In this document: piece after piece, positions 11,701 through 21,765 of the stretch
How the letters are laid out: the number at the start of each line of letters is the position of its first letter
How positions within the stretch are numbered: position 1 is the first letter of the stretch
Assembly: GCF_002234675.1 (NCBI RefSeq)
Contig: NC_019859.2
Location: forward strand, 7,901,983 to 7,965,982
Source of the DNA: Oryzias latipes
Taxonomy: Eukaryota; Chordata; Actinopteri; Beloniformes; Adrianichthyidae
Direction: 5' to 3'
Length of the DNA stretch: 64,000 bases
The notes under the pieces: model-generated
The model's input: the letters and a program-made list of their open reading frames with translations, nothing else
Told to the model about the DNA's origin: nothing
Database searches by the model: none
Made by a program: the position numbers and the translations under genes

Positions 11701-14700
11701 CGCCGACTCTCTCCCGCTCTCTCAATAATGTAATGTCTTACGCAACGTTGCTGGATTTGTGGGATGACATGAGGTTGAGCAGGGTTTCCCCTGGGAGCCA
11801 TGAAAGTTTCAGCGTCTGTGTTTGTCAGATGCCGGGTGGCCGCTCCATCGAGCTTTTTCCCCGAACCGTAAAGAGTCTGTGCGCCAGCTCCTAATGAGAG
11901 TCATCATCGCTGGTTAGCCGTGAGGGGCGGGGCTTACAGCCACAACAACAGATCCATTAAAGTGACACGACGACGGCAGAGAAAAGAGGCAGCCGTCTGT
12001 CCAGATTGTCGTCTTTGTTTGTGAGCAACAAACAGATTTGTGTTCATGTTGGGACCTTTGGGTCGCAAAGAGCTTTACGCAATCTGGAAGTCATGATGCT
12101 GTGACTTTTGAGTTGTTACGTCTGCTGCTGAATAGCAAAACAAAAGTTTATCTGTTGATGTTTGTGTTCAAATCTGCCTGAAAGCTACAAGAAACAGACA
12201 TATAAGAACGTCAGCGTCATGTCAGTAAAAACAAGACCAGGCTGAACTTCATCTTCCGCTGCAGATGGAGGTAAAGTCATAAAAGTGTTTGATCTTAAGA
12301 GATTTCAATAAAAAAGTTGCCAAAACTACACAAATGTTCAAAAAGCAAAATGCTAAAAGTGATATGAATACTATATTATCAGAAGCTAAAACTGGGAAAC
12401 CGTAGAACGTTGCCTAACATTCCTCCATTCATCTCCTAAACCCGTTTGTCCCTTTTGGGGTCACGGCGCTGCTGGAGCCTATCTCCGCCACAAGGCAGGA
12501 GACGTCCTGGACAGCTCGTCAGTCTGTCGCAGGGCCGTGCTGCACGTGTTCTGTTCAAAACCAAACAATGGAATTTGATGCAATGACTGAAAATGAGAAA
12601 TTGTGTTGTTTTTTTAAACTGACAACAAAAAACCAGAACTAAAGATGCTGAAATATCTGTAAATAAATAATCCTTACCTTTAAAGAAACATCTCACTTAA
12701 AAAACAATCTTTATGAAATTTGAATTACTTTTTGAATTGTATTTAGTTTTTTATGATTTGGTGCTGCAGCTTTCATTGCACTGCGTTTGTGGGAGTTTTT
12801 ATGATGGATTCTAAACCAGCCTGAAAGCAAAGTTACTCCAGACGGACTTCAGTTACTATTTAAATACTAACACGTTTTAAATTTCATGCTAAAAAAAAAA
12901 GCTAAATTGTAAACTAACTGCTTACCTTACAAAGTGACAAATATTAAAGTTCACATCTTGGGGGGAAACACTTCTCAAAGTCTGGAAAAACAATATGTTT
13001 TGAAGGCAAATGAGGATTTATGGAATCCACCCACAGACATGAACCTCAGTGATCGTGATTCAAAGCACTTTTTTAAAGCTTAAAAAGAAATTTGAGAAAA
13101 AACGAGAGAAAGGAAAGGAAATGGGTCTCAAATCACCACAAAACGATCTATATGGTTTGTTTCAAGCTTATTGCATCCGTTTGGGGGGTGTCTGTGTGGA
13201 TATTTCCAAACGATTGTAAAAATGGACTCCTAACTGCTATCATAGCGCCCATGTGACCATGACACTTCAAGAAGTCTAGAACAGTGTTTTTCAACCTTTT
13301 TTGAGCCACGGCACACTTTAACCTTGACAAAATCCCGCGGCACACCAGCACCCCCCCCCCCCCCCCCCCAAAAAAAAAGCAGAAACTCATAGTCTGTTTT
13401 GATCTACAGCCCCCCCCCCCCCTGGCAAGCTGACGTGCATTTTTGTGATAATTGTGGCAGAAAAAGCAGGAAGTTGCAGATGTTCTTTCTAAAAGATGTA
13501 ATAAAAGTTAAGTTACATACAAACTGTTTGTTCGTTGTGGTTTCAATCCGTGTAACAAGGACGACTCATTGTACGCTAAGGCGCTGTCCCTTTAAGCCAA
13601 TGCATCATGGGAGATGTAGTGTGAATACGGCGAGAAAACGGCAGAAAGACTCGCGTCTCTGAGTTTCATGGTTTTGTTCACTTGTTCCACGGTCTGATAC
13701 CGGATTCTGTGGAAAGCTACACCGCTAAAGACGAGCTTTAGCTGGTGTTTTGTTGGAAATGAGTGAGTTATGAGCTAAATTGGAACAAGGAAGTTTAAAC
13801 ACTTCTGATTGGTCAGACTGATGACATGTGATTAAGCCTTCAAGAATGATTGGTGGAGTCGTGGAGACAGTAAAAGCTGCGGGACTTTTCAGAAAACAGT
13901 TATAGCTGCAGGTAAATCGCGGTGCCGTCATTCTTATCAAAATGTCTTTAATAGAATCAGTTAAACACAAAGAAATAAGTATTTTATGATCTTTCATATT
14001 CCTAACTACTCAGTGTTTTATCAGGACCTGTTTGGATGAACAAAGAGCTGATTTCCTGGAGATGGTTAATGTTTTTAGATCAGTTAATGAGGGCAATTTT
14101 CCACGGCACACTTGACCATCTCCCACGGCACACTAGTGTGCCGCGGCACACTGGTTGAAAAACACTGGTCTAGAAGACCAGAGAAAACTCCATGGAGATC
14201 GCGGCTGAAAGCTGGAGAGTCGCTAAATGAAACCACCCGAAGATCAAAGACAAACCTGTAAACTGACCGACCAGGGGCCTCCAGACTAAAGGAAACCAAC
14301 AAAACCCAGAAAATCCAGAATCAACTGAGATAAAAGGACAAGAAAGCCCAACCAAAAACACCAGGGTTTAAACACCAAGTCTGCCATTGCCCCCCTTAAA
14401 AAAACCCTCCTTAGATTGAAGTCTCCTGGACCTGATGATGTCATCCTGCTCACCTGGGCCAGGTAGAAAAAAAGAGGGGCAGAGTTAACATCCTGGTACC
14501 GGGAACAGGTGCTACGGATTCATACAGACATGATGTTTGAAATCCAAATGTGCCTTCCTGAACCTTTTAGTGCCGTGTTGGGTTATTTATTCATGAGCTC
14601 TTCTGTGTTGTCCGTGTCACACTGATGTCTCCCAGGTTCTGCTGTAAACGCATCCGTTTGACCTGCAGCGTCCGTGTTTATGTTTTCAGTGTAGAGTAAT

Positions 14701-14980
14701 CCAACGTGATCTGGATTAACCCTGGAAACGAGCGGCACGGACCGTTTAAGAGATTCAAAAGGGGGAAAAAAAAGAGATTCTCTGAAGGACAAGGACCGTG
14801 ACTCCCTCACTGGCTTTCCTTCAGATGGCGAAACAGGAGAAGCAGCAGCAGAGGAAAGAGAAGACCCGCGCCAAAGGCCCGGCGGAGTCGGGCAGGGAGA
14901 AGGGCAGCCAGAGGTCCAGACAGGACCTCAGCGCGAGCAGCGGCGCCGAGGGCGATGTTTCTTCAGAGAGGGAACCGTAG
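2751..14980 (+). CDS. DTD1: DTD1, D-aminoacyl-tRNA deacylase 1 (5 coding exons)
   Basis: Exons 2751-2793, 4308-4398, 5565-5800, 6555-6652 and 14825-14980 join with all GT-AG introns (phases 1, 2, 1, 0) to give 207 residues; human DTD1 has 209. The enzyme hydrolyses D-amino acids (and glycine) mischarged on tRNA, recycling tRNA in the cytosol as a homodimer. Both catalytic signatures are intact: SQFTLQ at residues 78-83 and the cis Gly-Pro motif NDGPVT at 137-142. The N-terminus MRAIIQRVTKASVT is typical of the family. The last exon encodes the vertebrate-specific basic tail (EKQQQRKEKTRAKGP, ending SSEREP), which human DUE-B uses in replication-origin work. Intron 4 is 8.2 kb and full of transposon copies. 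It sits between SMIM26 and SLC24A3 as in human. Confidence 0.97.
2794..4307 (+). other. DTD1: DTD1 intron 1
   Basis: A 1.5-kb AT-rich intron ending in TTCTGCTGCAG. ORFs at 3404-3688 (+) and 3685-3909 (-) show no recognisable domain and are treated as chance. Confidence 0.85.
4308..4398 (+). CDS. DTD1: DTD1 coding exon 2
   Basis: Encodes VGEEQVSSIGRGLCVLLGIS and the DDTPRDAEY stretch, bounded by CTGCAG and a GTGAGG donor. It ends in phase 2 (AT then A of exon 3, giving Ile45 where human has Met-Val). Confidence 0.95.
4399..5564 (+). other. DTD1: DTD1 intron 2 with degenerate short repeats
   Basis: AT-rich intron. From about 4610 to 5110 variants of CAGTAATCTGGATTAA recur many times, a decayed tandem-like tract. 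No other feature is seen. Confidence 0.8.
5565..5800 (+). CDS. DTD1: DTD1 coding exon 3
   Basis: The largest coding exon (236 bases). It carries RKILNLRLFEDESG, the catalytic SQFTLQ motif and CVLKGNKPDFH, and ends in PELVK before GTGGGC. A 131-codon ORF reading on past 5800 is exon plus intron read-through. Confidence 0.96.
5801..6554 (+). other. DTD1: DTD1 intron 3
   Basis: A 754-base intron from GTGGGC to TTGTAG, T-rich in its second half. Antisense ORFs at 5778-6227 and 6347-6586 have no recognisable content. Confidence 0.85.
6555..6652 (+). CDS. DTD1: DTD1 coding exon 4
   Basis: Encodes DGKFGAFMQVHIQNDGPVTV and on to DLKQ, including the cis Gly-Pro motif that gives the enzyme its chirality check. 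It ends on a codon boundary at CAG before GTAAAA. Confidence 0.96.
6653..7784 (+). other. DTD1: DTD1 intron 4, first part
   Basis: AT-rich intron sequence before the Tc1 relic. No element boundary or exon is recognised. Confidence 0.6.
7785..8670 (+). mobile_element. Degraded, internally deleted Tc1/mariner transposon
   Basis: The left part resembles the lead-in of fish Tc1 elements (TATAAAAGACACCTGTCCAC, then an ATG-ACC-AAA-GA start and a helix-turn-helix-like region to about 8100). The sequence then jumps to the catalytic half at about 8112: SDETTVELFG, CRVWRRNDAE, WIFKQDNESRHIARAMKEW and the right-hand MEEWTKI. About 500 bases that intact relatives have between the two halves are missing. 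Stop codons and frameshifts break the reading frame. The first catalytic Asp (SDE) and the second (QDN) can still be seen, but no functional transposase can be made. It lies in DTD1 intron 4 in the sense orientation. Confidence 0.85.
8937..9631. mobile_element. Harbinger-like non-autonomous element, copy 1
   Basis: A 689-bp element (8940-9628) with terminal inverted repeats starting AGGCCCGTNCACACCGGGAC and rich in CGCC/GGCG sub-repeats at both ends. It is nearly identical to the copy at 34493-35179. The flanks are TAA on the left and TTA on the right, consistent with a 3-bp TWA target as used by PIF/Harbinger elements, though the match here is imperfect. A short sense ORF starts MTDILK near 9290, and an internal hairpin pairs AAGCACCAG with CTGGTGCTT near 9320-9346. 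A 169-codon antisense ORF crosses the element and is shared with copy 2 because the copies are nearly identical. Confidence 0.75.
9632..11089 (+). other. DTD1: DTD1 intron 4, middle part
   Basis: Mostly AT-rich, with a short GC-rich patch near 10395-10470. No exon or element with clear ends is recognised. Confidence 0.5.
11090..11960 (+). other. GC-rich, repeat-free block in DTD1 intron 4
   Basis: Unlike the rest of the intron, this 870-base stretch is GC-rich, with CpG-containing runs such as GGCCGCCGGCC near 11186. It contains two overlapping forward ORFs (63 and 130 codons, 11329-11894) without recognisable domains or splice frame. It may be a regulatory or conserved non-coding element; the sequence alone cannot say. 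Confidence 0.35.
11961..12431 (+). other. DTD1 intron 4, unremarkable stretch
   Basis: No gene or repeat with definable ends is seen. Confidence 0.5.
12432..12541 (-). mobile_element. 3' fragment of a fish tRNA-derived SINE
   Basis: On the - strand the segment reads GGCCCTGCGACAGACTG, then CTGTCCAGGACGT, then GATAGGCTCCAGCAGC and GTGACCCC. That is the widely shared 3' body of a fish SINE. The fuller copy at 46058-46291 has the tRNA-like head. Confidence 0.65.
12542..13273 (+). other. DTD1 intron 4, stretch before the hAT element
   Basis: AT-rich; no exon, RNA gene or bounded repeat recognised. Confidence 0.5.
13274..14175. mobile_element. Non-autonomous hAT transposon with perfect 8-bp TSD
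   Basis: The element runs 13282-14167 (886 bp). Its terminal inverted repeats begin CAGTGTTTTTCAACC on both ends, followed by CGGCACAC repeats. It is flanked by an identical 8-bp duplication, GTCTAGAA, at 13274-13281 and 14168-14175, the length made by hAT transposases. No transposase frame is present. A 19-base C run (13351-13369) and a second C run lie near the left end. It sits in DTD1 intron 4. Confidence 0.92.
14176..14824 (+). other. DTD1: DTD1 intron 4, last part
   Basis: Runs into the exon 5 acceptor (CTTTCCTTCAG). Nothing else recognisable. Confidence 0.6.
14825..14980 (+). CDS. DTD1: DTD1 coding exon 5 with stop
   Basis: Encodes MAKQEKQQQRKEKTRAKGP and the tail ending ASSGAEGDVSSEREP, stop TAG at 14978-14980. 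The tail is nearly identical to the human one, which fixes the gene identity. Confidence 0.96.
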   Translation: MAKQEKQQQRKEKTRAKGPAESGREKGSQRSRQDLSASSGAEGDVSSEREP

Positions 14981-15018
14981 AGGATAGATGGTGAGCAGAT
15001 ATTCATATAATCTGTTTT

Positions 15019-16054
15019 TAAAGTCACACTCTGATGAAAATGTTTGTGTTTTTTACATCTTCGAGTGGCATTTTTCTGATGATGGAGGACATTTATCAGG
15101 AAAATTAGGCTTCAAATTGAAAAACTAACGTTTTTGTGAATCAAGAGCGGATGAAAAACAGTGACGTAGAAAATACGCTGGGCGGGGCCACAAGCTTCCT
15201 GCTCTGCTCCGTCCTGATGTTTCCACTTGCAGACAAATAGATCCGGGTATGTCTTTGTTTTCCTCGTCTGAACTGGCAGGCTTACGCCACGCCCACATTC
15301 CCGTCACAACTTAAAGGCTAAATACTAGTGAACTCCTGTCGCTCTGCAGAAACGAAGTTCTAGAAAGCGTTAGGGATGCACCCAGTAGTCGTCAACTCAA
15401 TGTATTCGACCGAATGTTGTTTAAAAAACAACAAAGTTGAGCTTAAGTGGAAATTAGGGCCGAATGGAGGCGCAGGACGCAATCGGCGTGCATCTGCAAT
15501 CTAGCTTGAAAATGTCAGCTGTGTGGTAATATTTGAAAGATCTGCAGTTTGCAGCGCCTGGTGAATTGTCGCCAGGGGGTTCATGGTGCCAAACCCTACA
15601 CTACATCTCTGTTAATCGGGCATTTAAAAGCTAAACACCCGGAACTGCATGAGGAATACGAGAAAGAGGCGGCTGCGGGGCTAAAAGGAAGGCTAGCAGT
15701 GTTAGCGGCACTCCCTCTGAGTTTGAAAAGGTGTAAAAGTTCACAAATGATCGATGTTTTGTGTTAAAACAAACCGTTATAGAAATGAAACTGGAAAGGG
15801 TGGAATGATATAAAGAAAAGAAAAAGTTGTTTAAAATGTACTTTAGGCTTTTACTGCAGTATTTAAAAAATAAAGAGAAATCTAAAAATCTTCATTTGAT
15901 CTTCGGTCTCCATTCGGTGTTCGGCCAAGCGTTGTGATTATTATTCAGTTTCGGTGCATTTCTGAAAACAGACAAACAACGGCAAAATGATAACTAGAAG
16001 ACCACTGGGAACGCTTTGAAAGTACATCAAAAAATGATCGGAGCGGGACTGTAA
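15019..16054 (+). mobile_element. Dispersed family A repeat, copy 1 (interrupted)
   Basis: Family A is a DNA-transposon-like repeat of about 550 bp whose ends read TAAAG(A/T)CCCACT in inverted orientation. It carries the conserved inner runs TTTTTCTGATGATGGAGGAC and CTTGTAGACAAATAGATCC. This copy starts at 15019, is interrupted at about 15373-15966 by a hAT relic, and resumes to about 16054 (GAAGACCACTGGGAACGCTTT then GAGCGGGACT). Confidence 0.7.
15373..15966 (+). pseudogene. hAT relic with BED-type zinc-finger fragment
   Basis: The insert begins TAGGGATGCACC and ends in the inverted version GGTGCATTTCTGA. Two frames carry pieces of a BED finger of hAT transposases: AVW followed by YLKDLQF near 15520, then after a frame change GAKPYTTSLLIGHLKAKHPE at about 15582-15641 (the His..His half of the finger). 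The frame is broken by stops and no catalytic domain follows. It lies inside a family A repeat, so it is younger than that copy. Confidence 0.65.
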
Positions 16055-17559
16055 TTAAATATAAATCTGTGATCCCGACAACCAAATAAATGTATAAATA
16101 GGAATGTGCCAAAGCGTTCTGCCAGCAGTTGTTGTTCCGTTTTTGGCTTTCACACCACGCACTAGTTTAGCCGTGTCCTCCACTACATCATTTCTAGCCT
16201 CAGCTGATGCAGTCGCAGCGTTCAACCTGCAGTTCTTCCAGATTTCTTCTCTCCCCTCACCTCTGTCAGAGTCTCCTTCTTCCAGATGAGACTCTGGGGG
16301 GGGGTACTCTGTAATCCCCAAGTACACGTTGAGTAAATATGAGCTCCAAGACTTGGAGGCTTCATCGCCTTCTTATATAAGAGCTCCATGAATGCCAGGA
16401 GAGAGAAAAGAAGAGCAGAAGATGTTTGCATCGTCTCAGGAGTGATTCAGAGCTGCTGGTTCACACTCTGCAAGCGTGGCGTCATGGACCCACACGCGTG
16501 ATCTCCTTCCAGGGAGTAATCAGTGACCGTCATCCATTATCCGCGGCGCTCTTCCTTCCTGTCTGCAGTGTCCTAGTTCTGTTAGAAGGTTTCTGCTCCT
16601 CGTCTCGGTCCTGGGAACCGATATAAACCAACAAATGTTTCTCTGCAGCTGAAAGACTTTAAGGAAGGAAAACGTGAGCTTTTAAGAACTGGGTCAAATA
16701 AACGCAAAAATGACTTTATCGCGCAACAAAATGTCAAATTAGCATCTGTCAGCATCACCACCTGGCTGTTCTACTCCAGCCTAACATGCAGACAGCTGAA
16801 AAAGAATTGAAATGACACAGAACAAAACGAAAACCTCTGCAATCTGAGCTCACATGAATCAAAAATGCATAACCAACTTTAAAAAACGCCAAATGATTTC
16901 CTAAAACATTAAAGTTCTGAATTAGCTTAAGAAAGTAAACAACGCTGATGCAAAACAGGCATAAGTACTTAGTTTTCATCACAATATATTGGTTTAAAAT
17001 ATGGATTTAAATGCCGAAAATATTGAATATTGAGTTCTAAATGAATAAAAAGTAACTGAAGGATGCAAAACCATTGGAAAAAAAGTTAATTAATCAGTAA
17101 TAATATTAATCTAAAATGCTAAATTGGCCAATAAACCTTAAATGCTGCTGAAAATGTTAATAAAACTGAATAGTGCTTAAATGTACAATTCATTTCTTAA
17201 ACTATTAAGCACAGTGTTTATTTAGCACAGTCCAAAAACAAACATATTGTCTAATACTTGATTGTGTTACATTTGATGAAAATAACAATGCAGAGCTACA
17301 CCACATCATGCTGATAAAATGGAAATTAAATTTAAAAAAACTCCAGAGAATACAGACAAATAATGCCAAGTTACAGGAATAAAGTAGAAGAAATCAACAT
17401 AATTAACCTTTATAAAAATACATTTGAAATAACATAAAGTGCTTTACTTCACCTGAGTTGCTTGTATTTTTGTTCGAATGCAGCGTGTTGTGTGCTTTTA
17501 TTTTGACAGGTCCTGTGCTTGGGCTAAAGATGCTCTCTCTCTCCTTCTGTCTCCTCCAG
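16055..17559. other. Intergenic or DTD1 3'-UTR intron sequence
   Basis: AT-rich. A 29-base sequence beginning CACCTGGCTGTTC at 16758 recurs at 19776 with two mismatches. If the terminal exon at 17560 is real, this stretch is the last DTD1 intron. Confidence 0.45.
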
Positions 17560-18000
17560 ATTTGGAAAACAGGACACTGAGCCCAGTTTCTCAGGAAGAT
17601 CTGGTTCTGCAGAGACCAACGTCATGGTGGACAACCAAACTGGACTGGCAAAGTGCAATGACGGCGTGGACAAAGGCCTTTTCTGTTTGAAGGCAGATTG
17701 AAATCCAGATTCTGAGACACTAACCGTACTGTTGGCCCAGTAGCTTTGTGTGCTGGTTGGTTCTTCCTCCTGTTGGTTTCTGTGTCTGCATCACTCCATG
17801 ATTATTGACTCAAAGTTAAACAGATTCAAGCAAAAACTGCAGACAGCAAATGTGTAATAGTGTAAAACAGAGCCGTCCTCTTATAAACTCCAGCAGTAGC
17901 TTAAACATTCATCAGAAACCAGTTCGGAAAAGTCTGCTGGGTTTTGTTTTAGATTAACCAGAAAACATGCTATATATTAAATAAAATTACAAAAGCCACG
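17560..18000 (+). other. DTD1: Candidate non-coding last exon of DTD1 (3' UTR)
   Basis: A strong acceptor (pyrimidine-rich CTCCTTCTGTCTCCTCCAG) ends at 17559. A matching good donor, GTGAGC, sits at 14991, only 10 bases after the DTD1 stop, and no AATAAA follows exon 5 closely. AATAAA is found at 17980-17985. Splicing 14990 to 17560 would give a 3' UTR of about 450 bases, and a stop that close to the junction would not trigger nonsense-mediated decay. The exon also has an open frame of about 45 codons ending TGA (starting FGKQDTEPSFSG), so a coding terminal exon of another transcript cannot be excluded. Confidence 0.45.
17980..17985 (+). terminator. DTD1: AATAAA polyadenylation signal
   Basis: A canonical hexamer about 420 bases into the candidate terminal exon. 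Assignment to DTD1 depends on that exon being real. Confidence 0.45.
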
Positions 18001-20755
18001 AACCGTTTTTAGACGGTCTTCTCATGTTTACAACATCTACTTTTCTTTTTTTTATTCATTTCTCATGAAAACAAGATTTTACCATTTTTTGTTTTGACAA
18101 TTCGAGGTTTTTTCTGGGGATAATGAGACCACGAGGTTGTATTTCAAGAAGACTGAAATTTGGACTTTCATGGGTGATCAGCCTACATATCTGCTCGTAG
18201 ACACAGAAGAGCCAGTCCTGCATCGTTCTGTAACCGTGTAGACGGCCCACTGGTCACCCAAACTGGTCACTGATGGAATTGACAACAGCTGCATGATCTG
18301 AATGGACTGCAGCCGCCTGCGCAGCCGCAGCCGGCAACACTCTGATTTGGACGTCGTGTATGACGGACAACATCAGCACAATCGCCGCCTGAGTTAGACC
18401 ACAAATGAAGTAATCAATTATGAATAATTCCTCCTGCTGTTCAACAACTTCCCTGTCACTGAAAAATTCAAAAGTACATCTTTGTTATCTTGTCATAACA
18501 CTGTTTGTTATCAGTAGAAAACATGATAATGTGATAGTAAAGCCGAACCCGAAACGCATGTTTTTTAGGTGGATGTGCTCTGAAGCACAGACGTTTACTG
18601 TAAGCTGTGACTTTTTTAAGTTATAAAACTGATGTTGTGCATTTTCCGGCAGCTACGCGCTAACACGGATGACCGGCTAATATTGATGATGTCATCAAGT
18701 GGAAGTGACATCCGGATTAGAAGACACTGTTTTTCCATAACTCTCCGTTTGGAGGGCTAAATAAATGTAGGGGTAGTGGGACACCGTAGGGGAAGAATTC
18801 GGATTTGAACTCAATGTCATTTTTACAAGAAAACAGGCACACAAAACATGAGCTGGGGAAAGTAGAAATCTAAACTAATGTTACATTTATGTGAGCAAAA
18901 TTGGTTTAGATGACAACTAGGTTAGAGAATAGAGTAGAAATACTAAACAGCTAAAGCTGCATGCTAGCACTGCTACATAAAATGCTAAAAGATGAATTAA
19001 CTACAGAGGTTGTGCGATAGCAGAAGTAAAGCAAAACTATTTTGAACAATTGAAGGTAAACAAAATAATGCTGATCTCTATACTCTGCAACAGCACAAAG
19101 AGAGGCTATTTTTTATGAATATGAAGCCAAAATACGATTTTTATATAAACATGTATAATTTAGCTTTACATTGCTAGAAATTCCAGCTCAAAAAAGGCAA
19201 AACTTTCAGCAATTGTACCTATGGCTAAAATTTGCTTTTTCCTTTTTTATATTGTCTAGAATTGTTTGTTTTTTTGGCTATTTCATACATTGAAAGTTGC
19301 CATAAAAACATTGTTATTCTTTTTCTTTAGTAAGTCCTATTCTTTGTGTGTTATTTTGCATTTTTAACTATGAAATCTGACTAACTATAAGCATATAATT
19401 CCTCCTCCTTTAAGCTGTCTTAGATTTGAACTGATGCGCTTGAAGTCCATCAGCTAAAGAGGATCAATTTTCATTTTCTTTACATTAAAGCGCCACAAAC
19501 GGGAACAGCTTACACGACAGGGAAGGTGTGAAGGAGAACGGACGCACAAATTGTTGGAGTGTCACATCTGCTGTTTCTTTTCCTTTTTCCATCCTGATGC
19601 GGTCCTGGTGCCACTGATCTGAATGTCCGTTGCGTTGCTGCTTTCTAAAGATGGGGATAGAAAGCAGCAGCTGTTGACTTTGTGTTTTTCCGCTCTTGAT
19701 TCCCGTCGGCTCAGGTGATGCAGACGCAGTGATGCTTGTCCTTTTTTTTTGTTTTGTTTTTTCCTCTTCTTTCAGCACCTGGCTGTTCCACTCCAACCTA
19801 ACATTAGCTCATGTTTTTTTTTCTTTTTAGTTCAAGCAAGCTATTCTTGACCATCAGTCTAAGCGCCCTCCGCTTCCTCTTTGCTCCCTACAGTAGTGCT
19901 GAGCAGAGGTCTCTCCATGCTAAGGGGGACCTGGAAATGTCAACTAAAACTGTAGATTTACAAGTTGCACCCCGCAGTCTTTGGTTTTTAATAGATTGAA
20001 GGGAGGTAACCGTAGTCACCTGTGTGTTTGTGCCTCTTCACTGGTCACCGGGAAGAGCAGCTCCGACTTGAAACTGGGTTAAATTCCAGGCATTCTCTCA
20101 CATCTCAAACCGCCCTGCTTTTAGTTTGTCTCTTCTGCAACTTATCTCACATCTCATGTGTGCGAGAGGTCTGTGCCAAGCCCACTGGCAATGGAAAAAC
20201 AATTTAACTGGATTTAATTTGTTTCTCCCTCCTCCCTCCCTCCCTCCCTTTCTTTCTTTTTCTTTTGTGTGCGTCTGGGAGGTTTGGAATTCATCTTGTT
20301 TGGTAACTGCCATGCACAGGCGGAACTGGTGCTGTAAGCTTGACCCGCTTTCACGACCACATCAGGACCTCCAGTCAGGTCATGAGTGTCTGTGGAATCC
20401 AGCAGACTCAGAAAGAAAAAAAAAACATGTTTTTCCTTTTTCCCCATAATAGTACGAATTTTACAACTCTGCCAGATGCTGAAAAGCCTGGCTTCAACAA
20501 TTAGGAGCCAGAATGCAGAACTTCACAAATTGCAAAAAGGAAACCGGTTCCCAATTGTTGTGCAACCATAGAGCACTGCAGTGAGATGTTACCACATTTT
20601 CTTTGCTTTAAGGCCATTTTTGTTTATTTATTTTGATTTTATTGATATATTTGTGGACCTTTTTGTGCAAACATTTGTATTTATCCCCAAAATAATCTTG
20701 AAGACTTTTCTTTTTTAGGAGAATCCAGATTTTAGAGCCTGTAGCTTATTCTTAT
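18001..20755. other. Intergenic DNA
   Basis: AT-rich with a CCTCC/CTTT polypyrimidine tract near 20226-20266. Short ORFs (103, 107 and 77 codons) overlap each other on both strands without recognisable content. No SCP2D1-like gene, which lies here in mammals, is seen. Confidence 0.5.
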
Positions 20756-21165
20756 TAAGTCCCGCTCCAGTCATCTTCTGAACTATTGTTGTTTTTTTAT
20801 TTAGGATTATGCTGTTTTTTGCCAAAATCAACAAACTTGTCGTTTTCCAGGACATTTTTTTTTTGCAGAACAGCAGGAGTTCATTAAATATTTGCCTCTC
20901 AGTTGTGGATTTCATCTGTTTGCACTCTCTCCTGCTAGCTTACAGCCCATCACACACCCCAACCTAACCGCACTGGTGCAACAAAAATGGTGAGCAACAT
21001 TGGAGCCATCCATCCGTACAGTTTTAGGCGGGCTCGGATGAAGAAAACAAACACCTAGATCTGTTTGTCTGTTAGTGGATGCATCAGAATGGAGCGGAGC
21101 AGCCAGCTTGTGGCTTGCCGTAGTTACTTGTACGTCACACTTACAAGCTTTTTCAAACATTTTTT
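20756..21165 (-). mobile_element. Dispersed family A repeat, copy 2
   Basis: Reads in the - direction. It starts with the inverted end TAAGTCCCGCTCCAG and contains the AACTCCTGCTGTTCTGC and CAAGCTGGCTGCTC-type inner blocks. It is truncated at its far end. With copy 3 (+ strand, 240 bases away) it forms a head-on inverted pair. Confidence 0.65.
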
Positions 21166-21404
21166 TTTTGTCTGTCCTGCTGTTGGAAAGTCGCTACCAC
21201 CTTCGTGGCTCACTGCCAGAAACATTCGCTTTACAAAATGATCATATCTAAATGGATAGCTCTTTAAAGTGATCCTTTTTCAACAGAACAAAGCAAAACC
21301 AACTGTTAAAAGCTCTGTAGAACCTAAATAAAAGTTTGTGGCAACCTTTTACTGCACACTCACTCTAGGCAGTTAATGCTGCAAACGAGGGTTTTTGGTG
21401 TTTT

Positions 21405-21765
21405 TAACATGTTCTTGTAGTATTTTTCACATGATGGAGGATACCTATCAAGAAAATTAAGCTAAATTTCTGAGTATTTCTTTATTCAAATTATTGTCAA
21501 TCAGGGGAAGATAATAATATATAGTTGGAAAAAGCTTGTATGTGTGACAAACAAGTTACTACGGCAAGCCGGAAGCTCCCTGCTGCGCTCCGTTCTGATT
21601 TCTCTACTTCTAGACAACTAGATCCATATACGTCTTTGTTTTGTGCCCCAACCAAGCTCAGGTGTGGTTAAGTCAGCCTGGGCCAGTTTGCAGACATGGA
21701 ATAGGACAGTTTTGTGGACTCTTCCTCCAATACTGTGACGTCACCCCTTAAATGCTTAAAATCCT
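21405..21765 (+). mobile_element. Dispersed family A repeat, copy 3
   Basis: Contains AACATGTTCTTGTAGTATTTTTC, then GATGGAGGATACCTATCAAG, AAGCTCCCTGCTGCGCTCCG and TAGACAACTAGATCC, in family order. It is most like copy 2, sharing the TTACTACGGCAAGCC variant. Both ends are eroded. Confidence 0.65.

Noticed and set aside
11502..11894. 130-codon ORF in DTD1 intron 4
   Set aside because: No recognisable domain and no acceptor and donor pair that keeps a frame with DTD1.
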